Origin: Devosia naphthalenivorans
GTDB lineage: Bacteria > Pseudomonadota > Alphaproteobacteria > Rhizobiales > Devosiaceae
DNA: 32,847 nt
NCBI RefSeq assembly: GCF_003056355.1
Contig: NZ_PYVW01000026.1
Location: 1 to 32,847 of the forward strand
Direction of reading: 5' to 3'
Of this stretch, positions 16,229 to 24,778 are shown piece after piece. Every line of letters begins with the position of its first letter. The first letter of the stretch is position 1. Under the pieces are notes generated by a model, which saw only the letters and a list, made by a program, of their open reading frames with translations, did no database searches and was not told the DNA's origin. The position numbers were made by a program, and so were the translations under genes.

Positions 16229-17654
16229 GTTCCCTCTCCTCCTCTTCAGCCACTTCCGGAAAGGATAACCGGATCGTAGTGCCACCCTCGGCTCGCAACG
16301 TGACGCTTATATTACCTTTCGCCTCCGACACTGATCGACGTGTCATCCAAAGTCCCAAGCCCGAACTGCCGACCGGTGCGGCATCTTCTGAGGTCAGCAG
16401 GCGCATTGCAGCTGGCGGTAGCCCCGGTCCCTTGTCTGAAATGCAAATCACCACCTGATCATCTACCCGCTTTGCGACCAACTCCACTTGCCCACCCGCA
16501 GGGGTCGCCGCACAGGCGTTTAGCAAGAGGTTCAGCACTGCCTGCCGAACTGGAGTTTTTTGCACTTGGTATGACCCTTCAAGCTCGCTCGACCATCTGA
16601 GGCTAAGCCCTTTGCGCCGAGCTTCCGGCTGCACAAGCATTTTGAGGTCATCCAAATCCTGGGCGCCGAAAGGGCGAGCATCGCGTTCGGGTCGGTAATT
16701 GTGAAGGGCTGCCGCTACTACGTCCTTTATTCCTTTTAATCCTTGCTCGATCAGGGCCACTGAACGGGCACGCACACCTTCGCGATCGCCGAAGTTTCGC
16801 AAAGTGTCGAGAGCATTAAAGAGCCCTCCCAGAGGATTGTTAATCTCATGTGCCATGCCGGAGGCAAGGCGCCCCAAGCTGGCCAAACGCTCTTCCGCGG
16901 CTACATGTAGAAGGAGGCTTTGTCGCTGCCTTTCTGCTCGAACGAGACCATTGTAGGACTCAAATAACTCGTACGCCTCGCCACCTTTCCTTGGCATCTC
17001 GGATGCATGGATAGGTTGCGGTGGCCCCTCATTGGCAGCTCGGAGACGGTCGCCCAGGATGCGCATCGGATGAACCATGCGCCTGACGATCATATACCCC
17101 GAGCACGCCAACAATAGCGTGAGTGCGGCATTGGTTAGCAGCAGGGTCATCAGCACCCCGTCACGTTCCTGACGCAGATGCGAGACATCGATCGACGCCA
17201 TGATCGCGCCCACCCGGCGCCCTTGGTACATGAGGTCCTGTTGCGCAAAAGCGAGGTTGCGTGCTTCGTTTCTGGCGAAATCAGTCCCTTTGAGCTCTGC
17301 CACAAAGTCATCTGGTGGCGGTTGGAATGAAGGCGAAGTTTTGGGGTGGCTGGACGCAATCACCAAGCCATCAGCTCCGACAACAATGGTGTCGATGGGC
17401 CGCAACATGGGATAGAGCCCTTGCGCACGTTCGAGTCCTTCGTACACTTCCCAGATGTCGCCTCGGAGCACATGTGGAACGAGAGACGTCGAAATACCTG
17501 CAAGATAGGCGTCAGAAAGTGCGGTCAGATTGCGCTGCTGCGTGTCAACCAGTCGCGAGATGACCTGCTGAGTCACGACAGCGCTGACGACTATCATCAG
17601 GCCGGCGACGAGCGCCGGTATCTTAAGTGTGATGGGCCAATGTCTGACTTTCAT
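16215..17654 (-). CDS. aioS: AioS, sensor histidine kinase for arsenite
   Basis: A 479-residue membrane kinase. The ATG at 17654 overlaps the aioX stop (ATGA). Two membrane segments (about 10-28 and 168-190) enclose a periplasmic sensor of about 140 residues. A HAMP-like linker follows, then HisKA with the phospho-His269 in GMAHEINNPLGG, and the ATPase domain with the N box NLLLNACAATPAGG, G1 DKGPGLP and G2 GSSGLGLWM. It is expected to respond to arsenite-loaded AioX and phosphorylate AioR. The sequence ends in a charged stretch (EEEERERAVA) that overlaps the aioR ribosome site. Confidence 0.94.
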   Translation of the reverse strand: MKVRHWPITLKIPALVAGLMIVVSAVVTQQVISRLVDTQQRNLTALSDAYLAGISTSLVPHVLRGDIWEVYEGLERAQGLYPMLRPIDTIVVGADGLVIASSHPKTSPSFQPPPDDFVAELKGTDFARNEARNLAFAQQDLMYQGRRVGAIMASIDVSHLRQERDGVLMTLLLTNAALTLLLACSGYMIVRRMVHPMRILGDRLRAANEGPPQPIHASEMPRKGGEAYELFESYNGLVRAERQRQSLLLHVAAEERLASLGRLASGMAHEINNPLGGLFNALDTLRNFGDREGVRARSVALIEQGLKGIKDVVAAALHNYRPERDARPFGAQDLDDLKMLVQPEARRKGLSLRWSSELEGSYQVQKTPVRQAVLNLLLNACAATPAGGQVELVAKRVDDQVVICISDKGPGLPPAAMRLLTSEDAAPVGSSGLGLWMTRRSVSEAKGNISVTLRAEGGTTIRLSFPEVAEEEERERAVA

Positions 17655-18514
17655 GCGCTTCGGCTCACTGCAGCCACCATCAGTGAAATGGGGTCGTAAA
17701 GACTGGGCGGCTGCTCAACGAATCCGTCAAGCTGTAAGGCCGACAGCAATCTCTGCCCTGCCCCTGAGGCATGCATTCGATAGAGCGCCTGCCCGAGGGC
17801 TAGCACCCGCTCGTCCTGTTCCAACCCAGCAGCGCATGCAATGGGCGGAAATCCCAGCCATTCAGACCGGCGCACAATCCGCACCTGTTCTACCAGCGTG
17901 GGCTCGACCTGCTTCAGGACCTCGAGTACGTACCCATCCACCGACCCAGATTGCGCTAGCCCAGAAGCCACGGCACGCACCACATTGCGATGAGCATAGG
18001 TGAAGAAGGTGTGTGAGAAATATCGCGCCGGGGATGAAGCAAGACCAGCAAGCAATGCGCTTGTCACCAAATAACCCGAGTTGGAGTCCGGATCCGAAAA
18101 GGCGTGGACGTCTCCCTTGAGCTCGGCAACGGTTGCGACTGACCGGTCTTTGGCGACAATCAGATAGGACTGGTAGAGCGATTTTCCGCGCCAGACCGGC
18201 ACCGCCACAAGCGACAGTTTGGATCGGAACTGCACGAATGGATAACCGCAAATCCAGGCTGCCTCGAGTTGTCCAGAGACAAGAAGTGCAACGATTTCCT
18301 GATATGTCCGGCGAGTAACGAGCTGGACCGGACGGCCGCACGACTGTTCCAAATAACGTTTGAGCTCATCCAGCAGCGCCAGATCGTCGGAAAGGAACAC
18401 TGGCGTGAGGCCAAACCGAAGCACGTCAGGCCGCGTCTGGGCCAGCGCCTTTGTTGAAAAGGCAGCGGCCACCGCTCCGGCGACGAAGCCACGACGGGTT
18501 AATAGCCTGTGCAC
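17651..18514 (-). CDS. aioX: AioX, periplasmic arsenite-binding protein
   Basis: A 287-residue PhnD-type periplasmic binding protein. I chose GTG at 18514 because GAGGAGA lies eight bases upstream and the protein then opens with a twin-arginine-like signal (LLTRRGFVAGAVAAAFSTKALA). The mature part follows the PhnD fold: LRFGLTPVFLSDDLALLDELKRYLE, TRRTYQEIVALLVSGQLEAAWICGYPF, and DPDSNSGYLVTSALL. A Cys in WICGYP (Cys89) is the likely counterpart of the arsenite-sensing Cys reported for AioX; this assignment is by position, not alignment. It is the first gene of aioXSR, all overlapping. No clear promoter was found; a sigma-54 site upstream is not convincing. Confidence 0.93.
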   Translation of the reverse strand: MHRLLTRRGFVAGAVAAAFSTKALAQTRPDVLRFGLTPVFLSDDLALLDELKRYLEQSCGRPVQLVTRRTYQEIVALLVSGQLEAAWICGYPFVQFRSKLSLVAVPVWRGKSLYQSYLIVAKDRSVATVAELKGDVHAFSDPDSNSGYLVTSALLAGLASSPARYFSHTFFTYAHRNVVRAVASGLAQSGSVDGYVLEVLKQVEPTLVEQVRIVRRSEWLGFPPIACAAGLEQDERVLALGQALYRMHASGAGQRLLSALQLDGFVEQPPSLYDPISLMVAAVSRSA

Positions 18515-18701
18515 GGTCGATTTCTCCTCGCGCGCAGTATAAGCCAATGCCGGTCAAGCGCGAAGTTGCAAAATCCTAGCTCTTGATCACGGATCATCCA
18601 ATATTAATCGTCGTTGCTGAGTTGTGCCTCTGGCGCGAAATCCAAAGGTGGCGAACAGGATGCCGCCAGCTCAAACTTTTCCAGATCGAGGCGATGCGTA
18701 A

Positions 18702-19223
18702 ATGAAAATCGGCATAGTGACCGTTTCCGATCGAGCCAGTCGTGGTGAATACACTGATCTCAGCGGGCCAGCGATCAGGACGTTCCTGGACCGGGTGCTG
18801 GTGGGCGAATGGGAAGCTGTCCCCCGCGTCGTGCCAGACGGTAGAGAGTCCGTTCGGGACGTACTGATTGATCTGTGCGACCGAGAAGCTGTGGGACTTG
18901 TCCTTATCACTGGCGGCACTGGCCCTGCACCGAGGGACCAAACACCGGAGGGGATCGCCGATGTAGCGGACAGAGAGCTGCCTGGCTTCGGTGAACTCAT
19001 GAGGCGGATCAGTTTCGAAACCGTGCCTACCGCTATCCTGTCCCGTCAGGGCGCATCACTCAGGGGAACCACGCTCATCGTCTCGCTCCCAGGGAAACCT
19101 GCAGCTATCGATGTGTGCCTGTCGGCAGTCATGCCTGCCATACCGTATTGTCTGGAACTAAGTGGTGCAGGCAAGTTGGAGACCCACCCTGAGCAGATCG
19201 TTGGTTTCCGGCCTCGTACCTGA
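18702..19223 (+). CDS. mog: Mog, molybdopterin adenylyltransferase
   Basis: A 173-residue MogA/MoaB-fold protein that adenylylates molybdopterin before MoeA inserts molybdenum. Key blocks are GIVTVSDRASRGEYTDLSGPAI, LITGGTGPAPRDQTPEGIADV and TLIVSLPGKPAAIDVCL, with the Asp of PRDQTPE and the Pro-Gly-Lys-Pro loop. It reads divergently from aioX across 187 bases, with GAGG about 10 bases before the ATG. The short length fits Mog rather than MoeA. It completes the Moco pathway in the island apart from MobA. Confidence 0.9.
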   Translation: MKIGIVTVSDRASRGEYTDLSGPAIRTFLDRVLVGEWEAVPRVVPDGRESVRDVLIDLCDREAVGLVLITGGTGPAPRDQTPEGIADVADRELPGFGELMRRISFETVPTAILSRQGASLRGTTLIVSLPGKPAAIDVCLSAVMPAIPYCLELSGAGKLETHPEQIVGFRPRT

Positions 19224-19282
19224 TCGTTCTTCTACCGGCCAGGAATGCGGTCGGGGGCAGTCTCCACCATGAACTTGAGGAA

Positions 19283-19945
19283 ATGCAACAATTGCCAAAG
19301 AGTGAAATCGCCGAATCCAGCGTGCACTTCGGCAACATCGTTTCGGCTACCCCGATCGATGCGTTAACAATCGAAAACGTGATTGATCGGATAGTGACGC
19401 TGAACACCAAGCTGGCAAGCTTCTGGTCAAAGAGCGATGGTTGGGCCCCCGCACATGCAGCGGGTCTACTTGGAAAGTCCCGCTTGGACTGGCAGGTTTC
19501 TCTGTCTTCAACGTTAAGGATGTGGGCGTCCAGCGCTGAACTTGCCCCAGGAGAGCTGATCCTGGCTTGGGCGAATTTGGGAAGCTTGCTGGAGGGCTCC
19601 GTCAAGCTCCTGCTATCTGTTTACTACGACACCTATAGAACCGATTTGGAAAATCTGAAGAAGTCCAATGCCTATGACCACAAAAAGGGGGCACCGCATA
19701 GTCCTGACGGTTTGGCTCTCGAATCGCTGCGAAAGTACTGTCTGGCTGGAGCAATATTTGACGCAGAACATCTGCTGCTAATGGATTTAGTGCAGCAACG
19801 CCGGAATGCGATACACGCGTTCAAGGATCGCCCGATTGGCGACGCAACTGAATTTGAAGGCGCGGTACGCGGATATCTCTCGTTCTTGCGGGAAGTTGTC
19901 CGGCGTCTCCCGTATCCTGACGACATCTACGTGCCTCGAGAATAA
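19283..19945 (+). CDS. Hypothetical protein, possibly HEPN-like
   Basis: A 220-residue mostly helical protein with no signal or membrane segment. I do not recognise the family. Near the C-terminus it has QQRRNAIHAFKDR, which contains the R-x4-H pattern of HEPN RNase-type helical domains, followed by a helix GYLSFLREVVRRLP. The middle has two long amphipathic helices (ELILAWANLGSLLEGSVKLLL and AIFDAEHLLLMDLVQ). HEPN assignment is a guess from the motif. The start is weakly supported: GAGG lies only two or three bases before the ATG at 19283, and an ATG at 19269 in another frame is not useful. It lies 59 bases after mog but is not obviously part of the Moco set. Confidence 0.6.
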   Translation: MQQLPKSEIAESSVHFGNIVSATPIDALTIENVIDRIVTLNTKLASFWSKSDGWAPAHAAGLLGKSRLDWQVSLSSTLRMWASSAELAPGELILAWANLGSLLEGSVKLLLSVYYDTYRTDLENLKKSNAYDHKKGAPHSPDGLALESLRKYCLAGAIFDAEHLLLMDLVQQRRNAIHAFKDRPIGDATEFEGAVRGYLSFLREVVRRLPYPDDIYVPRE

Positions 19946-20043
19946 AACAGGCGCCACGCTGCTGCAAGCTCGGCAGTCTCCAGCGCCAAATGATTGCCAG
20001 CGATAACCACTGCCAAACCCCATCTGCTCGGCATTGTTTTTCC

Positions 20044-21288
20044 TTACGGCCGGTGTTGTGCCCGCACCCATCGAGCGATGAACCAAACTGAAAGTATGAC
20101 CAGGGGAACGGCAGACGTGAGCAAGATTGCCTTGGGCAAGCGCCAAATCTCCGCAGGGCCACCCAGCAGGTAAGCCGCAATGCCCAGCAGATAGTAGCTG
20201 ATGGCGATCACCGAGAGCCCTTCCACCGTCCGTTGCAACAGAAATTGGCTTCGTGCACTGCGGTCGATGCTGTTGAGCAAGGCAGCGTTCTGCATTTGTA
20301 CGTCCACACCGATCTTCACGTTGAGCAAGCCAACAGCCCGCTCGATTTTGTTGCTCACGACGGCTAAGCGCTGGCTCATCGCGTCACAGGTCGCAATTGC
20401 CGGATTCACACGGGTGCTGATGAAGGTTCGAAGCGTCGTGCCTTGAGTACTGCGCACTTCCTCCAGTGCTGCCAACCTGTCCTGAAGAATGGTGTCGTAT
20501 GCGCGCCCTGCCGAAAACCGATAGTCCATCTGCTGACTGAGCTGCCCAGATTGTACCGACAGGTGGTGCAATGCCTTAAGGGTGCTTTGCGCGCCTACCG
20601 GGTCATTGTTCGCCATGGCGTCAACAAGGCCGCTGAGCTCCCGTTCAATCCTGCGCAAGTCAGGCGTAAGCCGCCGTGCAAGCGGAAGACCAAGCAGGGC
20701 CAGTGTGCGGTAACAGTCGATCTCCAGAAGACGGCGAACGAGCAGTGACCGCCGGACCACATCTAGTCGGCTCGCAGCGACTTCGAACCGGATGAACCGC
20801 TCTTGGTCGGGAACGAAGTCCGTCGCGACCTGAGCTTCCCCTGCGTCCAGGGTGGACACGCAAAAGCTGGTAAGTTGAAAGCCTGGTATCAGCGGTTCCG
20901 GAATAGCGGCTTCTTCTAACAGGTCGAGGCGGGTTGCAGCGACGAGCAATCCGCCTGCCAGTATTTCCAATCCAATGTTGTCAGGAGCACTGTTCCTGTC
21001 CTCCAAGACGCCGCGCCAGGTGACGGTGATGAACTCATTGTGGAATTCCCAAGTCACGTGATGGTCGGCCGTGTCGAAACTGTACTGCCTAGCACTAGAA
21101 GTGGGATTGCCCAGGGATTTGGCGGTGCAAAATGCGTTGAACCGCTCAAAACACTCAGGGACCGTAGGGGACGTGCCGGCTAGCAGAAAAACCAGTCTGC
21201 GCAGCCGGCAGCTGACGGGCAGCAGATCAAATGGCCGCGCATGCACCTCCTCGAGAATAAGTGCTCGGTCCGGATGATCTGTAAGCAT
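20044..21288 (-). CDS. DUF3422 family membrane protein
   Basis: A 414-residue protein starting HPDRALILEEVHARPFDLL, the characteristic opening of DUF3422 proteins. A long soluble part contains a coiled, helical region (RRIERELSGLVDAMAN, then DRLAALEEVRSTQGTTLRTFISTRVNPAIATC). The C-terminus carries two membrane segments (SVIAISYYLLGIAAYLLG and AILLTSAVPLVILSVWFIARW). Function of the family is not known to me. Length and order match the family. It is not linked to the neighbours by strand or spacing. Confidence 0.8.
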   Translation of the reverse strand: MLTDHPDRALILEEVHARPFDLLPVSCRLRRLVFLLAGTSPTVPECFERFNAFCTAKSLGNPTSSARQYSFDTADHHVTWEFHNEFITVTWRGVLEDRNSAPDNIGLEILAGGLLVAATRLDLLEEAAIPEPLIPGFQLTSFCVSTLDAGEAQVATDFVPDQERFIRFEVAASRLDVVRRSLLVRRLLEIDCYRTLALLGLPLARRLTPDLRRIERELSGLVDAMANNDPVGAQSTLKALHHLSVQSGQLSQQMDYRFSAGRAYDTILQDRLAALEEVRSTQGTTLRTFISTRVNPAIATCDAMSQRLAVVSNKIERAVGLLNVKIGVDVQMQNAALLNSIDRSARSQFLLQRTVEGLSVIAISYYLLGIAAYLLGGPAEIWRLPKAILLTSAVPLVILSVWFIARWVRAQHRP

Positions 21289-21484
21289 GGCGTACCTTGT
21301 TGGTGGTCAGCGAAAGAGGTGCACATCTACGGCGCCTGACCGCAATCGGACATTGGGCTGCCGACCTTGGTCTTACATCTCCAAGCCGCGTGCACCGAGC
21401 ACCGGCGTCGGTTCGCTACGCTCCGCAACTCAAAATAAGGATTTGAATGCCATTCCTTGCTTGCAGGGCTAAAAGCGAGAAATC

Positions 21485-21970
21485 ATGACGCCAGAAGAAT
21501 TTGAGCGAGAGTATCCCAAGCTTCGATTGGGCGACCTCTTTATGCTGTCGGTTTTTGTCCGAGACAACACAGGTGGAGATTTGCCAACCAGCGTCCGGAG
21601 CTTCACCAAGGCCTTGGATTCCTCCCACAGGAGGTTCCTGCGAGTTCTTGACGTGTTCGAGACGAAAACAAAACGATTGCTGGTCAGGCGAGTGGCAGTC
21701 AACCCCGACGGCACGTTGGGAAACGAGGTGAGGTTGTACGCCGACGCGATGCGCCTTGATCAAGAGCGAGACAACGGCATCGAAGGAGCGAGGGGCACAC
21801 GAAGGGTTCAGGGAGCTATAACTAAGGCAGCAGAACCCTGGTACTTGTATGGTGAACTCCTGGGGCAACTTTTCGACAAAGTTGCGAATGAAGACCCACA
21901 ACGTGCGACGGAGTTACTGGCGAACGCTATGAAGACACTTGGACTGCGATTGCCGAACGATACACAGTAA
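21485..21970 (+). CDS. Hypothetical protein
   Basis: A 161-residue soluble protein, rich in charged residues, with no signal peptide, membrane segment or motif that I recognise. The ATG at 21485 follows AGCGAGAAATC, a weak ribosome site. The frame is preferred to the opposite strand because its composition is that of an ordinary protein, whereas the antisense frame is rich in Cys, Ser and Gln and has no ribosome site. The C-terminus has a helix (ELLGQLFDKVANEDPQRATELLANAM). It stands alone between the DUF3422 gene and the next small gene. Confidence 0.55.
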   Translation: MTPEEFEREYPKLRLGDLFMLSVFVRDNTGGDLPTSVRSFTKALDSSHRRFLRVLDVFETKTKRLLVRRVAVNPDGTLGNEVRLYADAMRLDQERDNGIEGARGTRRVQGAITKAAEPWYLYGELLGQLFDKVANEDPQRATELLANAMKTLGLRLPNDTQ

Positions 21971-22133
21971 AGGCATCGGACGATGCATACACAAAAATAC
22001 TTCACTAGGAAGGGAGCCGTCTTATTCTAGTTACCTCAAAGGCAGCCAAGAACTAGAGCAGGCCTTTTCTGGGTCGTTGCACAGCAGAACTTGCCGACTC
22101 CTGCGTGCCCAAACTTCGTGCCGCTGCTTGGCA

Positions 22134-22475
22134 TCACGGGGCAAACCCGGGCGGCGAAAAGAAACCCAGGTCCCGGGCGAACTCGTTTATCTCGCCTTCC
22201 AGTTCCACCATGATGAGATCGAGTACCGCTTCGCGGCACATCGAGCGAATGGATTCCCCATCGCTCTCAAGGGTGAAAAGATCGGGCCTGGCTTCGAGCA
22301 TTGCCCCCATCCACCTGATCGACACGTGTTCCTCCGCAGGGACCGTGGCTTCGAGTCCCCGTATCACTGCCTCAACGATGTTCAATTCCACTTTGTTCGT
22401 GTCTATGGGTACGAACCTGAGTTCGGCGAGCGCTGCCTCGCGGCACTTGATCTTAAGAGAGTCAAATTCGGTCAT
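22134..22475 (-). CDS. Small hypothetical protein
   Basis: A 113-residue acidic protein. The ATG at 22475 is preceded by GGAGG five bases upstream, so it is preferred to the longer frame from 22541. Sequence such as CREAALAELRFVPIDTNKVELNIVEAVIRGLEATVP and ESIRSMCREAVLDLIMVELEGEINEFARDLGF suggests alternating helices and one strand. There is no signal peptide and no recognised family. It ends in a Pro-rich FFSPPGFAP. Confidence 0.6.
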   Translation of the reverse strand: MTEFDSLKIKCREAALAELRFVPIDTNKVELNIVEAVIRGLEATVPAEEHVSIRWMGAMLEARPDLFTLESDGESIRSMCREAVLDLIMVELEGEINEFARDLGFFSPPGFAP

Positions 22476-22783
22476 GGTAACCTCCATGACAAAAGCATTG
22501 CCGCAGAACATGAAAGTCACAACGCTCTGCTCACCTACCATCGAATTGGTTGTTGAAACAGCGCATGCACCCGGCAGCGCCAGCTATCGAACTTTGAAGT
22601 GCTTCAACTTTCCGGTTCGCTTAAGAGCCGCATCCATTGTCAGCAAACTCACTGAGCGAGCGAACTCCCCAGTCTGCTTGAGCGTGCCTGAACCCAGCAG
22701 ACTTTCCGGTGACTGTGATGCGCCTATAGTCACTTTCTAACCCTGCTCCTACCCTGACAGTTCAACGACCGTTGGGACACACC
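22476..22783. other. Intergenic region, no gene seen
   Basis: About 308 bases between two divergently read genes. A plus-strand frame through most of it is Ser/Thr-rich and is the antisense of the small gene in part; I do not think it codes. No clear promoter or repeat was found. Confidence 0.45.
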
Positions 22784-23713
22784 ATGAATCTGGGATATTC
22801 TATTTTGCTGGGCGAATTCGTCCCAGCCAATCAAGCAAGGCCCACAGACGTGGCCGGTTTCCAGATCGTCTGCCCCTGCTGCAAAGATCCGGTGTTCAAA
22901 ACTGAACGCTTGGGCCGCAAGGACGTATTGGAGTTCTTTTCGCATTATGCCAGCAAGGTTGGCACCGAAGATTGTGAACTGCGTGTCGCCGGCATTAGCG
23001 AGGGCACCCGAGCGAGCACCAACTCAGCGTCCAGGAGTCAGACTCTCAAGTTATTCCTCGCCGTGATTCGTAGCGCCATGGCCGTGGCTTGGAAAGACGA
23101 TCCGCATGCCCGCCGCTGGGCGGAGGTTGAAGGGTCCCCTGCACTGTCTTGGTTTGTGGATTTACGTGCCGACCATATGGCGACCGGCAGGTGGTTCAAG
23201 GATGCCGACTTGGATGAAGCGCTCGACACCGCCATCAGCGATGTAGATCTAATGGCGCTCAGGAATGCAGGCGGCCTTGACGTCTCGGTCAGACGCAGGC
23301 TTGTGAAAGACGTTATCTCTCACCTTCGCTCCCCGAATGCAGCCAAGAACCGCAAAACCTTGATTCTGCATGGTTTGCGCGGCGCTGTTGAAGCCTTCTG
23401 GACTTGCGAAGCTCTGAATGAAATCGACATTCCCATGCGCAAAATGTTCAACGCACTGCTATCCGACACCCGTACGGACTGGAGGGCCTGGGTGAAGCGC
23501 ATGAACGAACGACAGGGACCTCATCTCGATGCATTCAACGACCTGCACTTCATGATCGAGATGTTCCTGATGCGAGACCTGCTGCGTCTTCCGGTCGTCA
23601 GAATGCTTGAGAACCACAGGGCCGGTCGCGCTGTATTGGAAGGAATTGACGACCTCGATTATCTTCCCATAGCGCACGCAAAAAGCGATGAAATCTCCGG
23701 TCCCAGCATCTGA
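22784..23713 (+). CDS. CoiA-like zinc-finger protein
   Basis: A 309-residue protein; the ATG at 22784 is preferred to the in-frame TTG at 22772. The N-terminus holds a probable zinc site: VCPCCKDPVF (Cys30, Cys32/33) then FFSHYASKVGTEDCEL (His54, Cys64), the arrangement seen in the N-terminal region of competence-protein CoiA-like families. The remaining 230 residues are helical (LRGAVEAFWTCEALNEIDIPMRKMF) with no nuclease motif that I can name. CoiA proteins promote recombination during DNA uptake, but here only the N-terminal similarity is visible, so the role is unknown. It lies in the accessory stretch that includes the conflict protein. Confidence 0.55.
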   Translation: MNLGYSILLGEFVPANQARPTDVAGFQIVCPCCKDPVFKTERLGRKDVLEFFSHYASKVGTEDCELRVAGISEGTRASTNSASRSQTLKLFLAVIRSAMAVAWKDDPHARRWAEVEGSPALSWFVDLRADHMATGRWFKDADLDEALDTAISDVDLMALRNAGGLDVSVRRRLVKDVISHLRSPNAAKNRKTLILHGLRGAVEAFWTCEALNEIDIPMRKMFNALLSDTRTDWRAWVKRMNERQGPHLDAFNDLHFMIEMFLMRDLLRLPVVRMLENHRAGRAVLEGIDDLDYLPIAHAKSDEISGPSI

Positions 23714-24091
23714 GCACTGTTGGTCGGCAATCTTCCAGCCGCTACTCGCAGGCAGCCGCTTCGGTCTTTCCTTCTGCCGCGAGTGTTTTGGCCGCTGCGG
23801 TCAAGTAGCGATCCGAGTTGTCGGTAATGTTCCTAAAAGTGGCTTCGATCGGCACAGAACGAGTCTTGACGGCAGGTATGAAGAACTATGCCTTCCCGGC
23901 AGTTTAGTACCCACAGTATTGGAAAACGACAACGGGGACAGGATGCAACGCACTTCCGATCCGTGACGCGGGACAGGGTTCGGTGCTCTAGTCAATGTAT
24001 GTCTTCCCATTAACCCAACTCTCAGGGCTCGATACCATACCGTACCGCCATTTGGTATGTACCAGGCGTAGTGAACCTCTTGAGTATTTTT
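23714..24091. other. Intergenic region holding the KfrA-like gene control region
   Basis: About 378 bases with no convincing gene. The only structure I see is the repeat at 24033-24063 directly before the KfrA-like gene. Confidence 0.5.
24033..24063. promoter_or_regulatory. Operator-like TACC repeats before the KfrA-like gene
   Basis: Three TACC units occur at exact 5-base steps (24033, 24038, 24043), followed 7 bases later by the inverted unit GGTATGTACC (24054-24063). GGTA is the complement of TACC, so the block contains both orientations. It lies 29 bases before the ATG at 24092. KfrA-type proteins are known to bind repeats in their own promoters, which makes self-regulation the likely reading. 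Confidence 0.45.
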
Positions 24092-24715
24092 ATGGCCCCC
24101 ACGAAAGCTACCAAGGAAACTGTCCTGTACGCGTACCAGCAGCTGGTTGCGGAGAATACGCCCCCTTCTGCTGAGGCGATAATTGGTATTATTGGCGGGT
24201 CGAAGAGCACTGTCTTGCGCCATCTCAATCAGATTCGAGTTGAGTTGGCGGCGCCCGATCCCGACACCGAGCCGCTCCCTGCATTCCTTTACGAGACGGC
24301 AGAACCGATGATCCGCCAACTATGGAGCGCGGCCCAAAGAGAAGCGTCGAAAGCCTCGGAACGAAAGCTGTCACAATTGTTCATGCTACAGGCAGGGCTG
24401 ATCGAAGACGTGCAAACAGCCGAAAAGGTTGAGGAGATGCTAAGCCACCGACTCTCAGATCTCGAACTGGAAAATGCCTCTCTGAAGTCCAGCCTTGAAC
24501 AAATCGAAGCGGAAGCTGCAAACCGGGCCAAGACGCTGGAGGAGCAAAACGCCAGAAGTGCCACTCTCCAGATAGATCTTGAGCGTGCAAAAACCACCAT
24601 CGCGGAGCTTCGATCACACGCGTTGAACATCGATCGGCTGGAAGAACTGATACGTTCGAACGGTCGGAAAGCCGACAGTGCAAAAAAGGATGCAGGATCC
24701 TCATCAGGCACATGA
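24092..24715 (+). CDS. KfrA-like N-terminal DNA-binding protein with coiled coil
   Basis: A 207-residue protein. I chose the ATG at 24092, where the protein opens with the KfrA-type sequence TKATKETVLYAYQQLVAEN. A GTG at 24071 is the alternative. Residues 1-50 look like the KfrA N-terminal DNA-binding domain, with a helix-turn-helix in SAEAIIGIIGGSKSTVLRHLNQIR. Residues about 115-190 form a long coiled coil (EKVEEMLSHRLSDLELENASL, then EQNARSATLQIDLERAKTTIAEL). KfrA proteins are plasmid or island DNA-binding proteins that repress their own gene and may act in DNA organisation. It ends 64 bases from the end of the conflict gene, reading toward it. Confidence 0.75.
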   Translation: MAPTKATKETVLYAYQQLVAENTPPSAEAIIGIIGGSKSTVLRHLNQIRVELAAPDPDTEPLPAFLYETAEPMIRQLWSAAQREASKASERKLSQLFMLQAGLIEDVQTAEKVEEMLSHRLSDLELENASLKSSLEQIEAEAANRAKTLEEQNARSATLQIDLERAKTTIAELRSHALNIDRLEELIRSNGRKADSAKKDAGSSSGT

Positions 24716-24778
24716 GCGCCTAAAGGTCGCGACTGTTCCACAGACCGCGTTATCTCGGCAGGTAGTTCCTGATGGAGG

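Noticed and set aside
18600..18640. Weak sigma-54-like sequence (AGGCACA-N4-AGCA) on the minus strand before aioX
   Set aside because: Several mismatches in both elements and no CGTTCG palindrome upstream; aioXSR is more likely read from an ordinary promoter that I could not place.
22105..22740. Plus-strand frame of 211 codons
   Set aside because: Ser-rich, and largely antisense to the small gene at 22134-22475, which has a good ribosome site.
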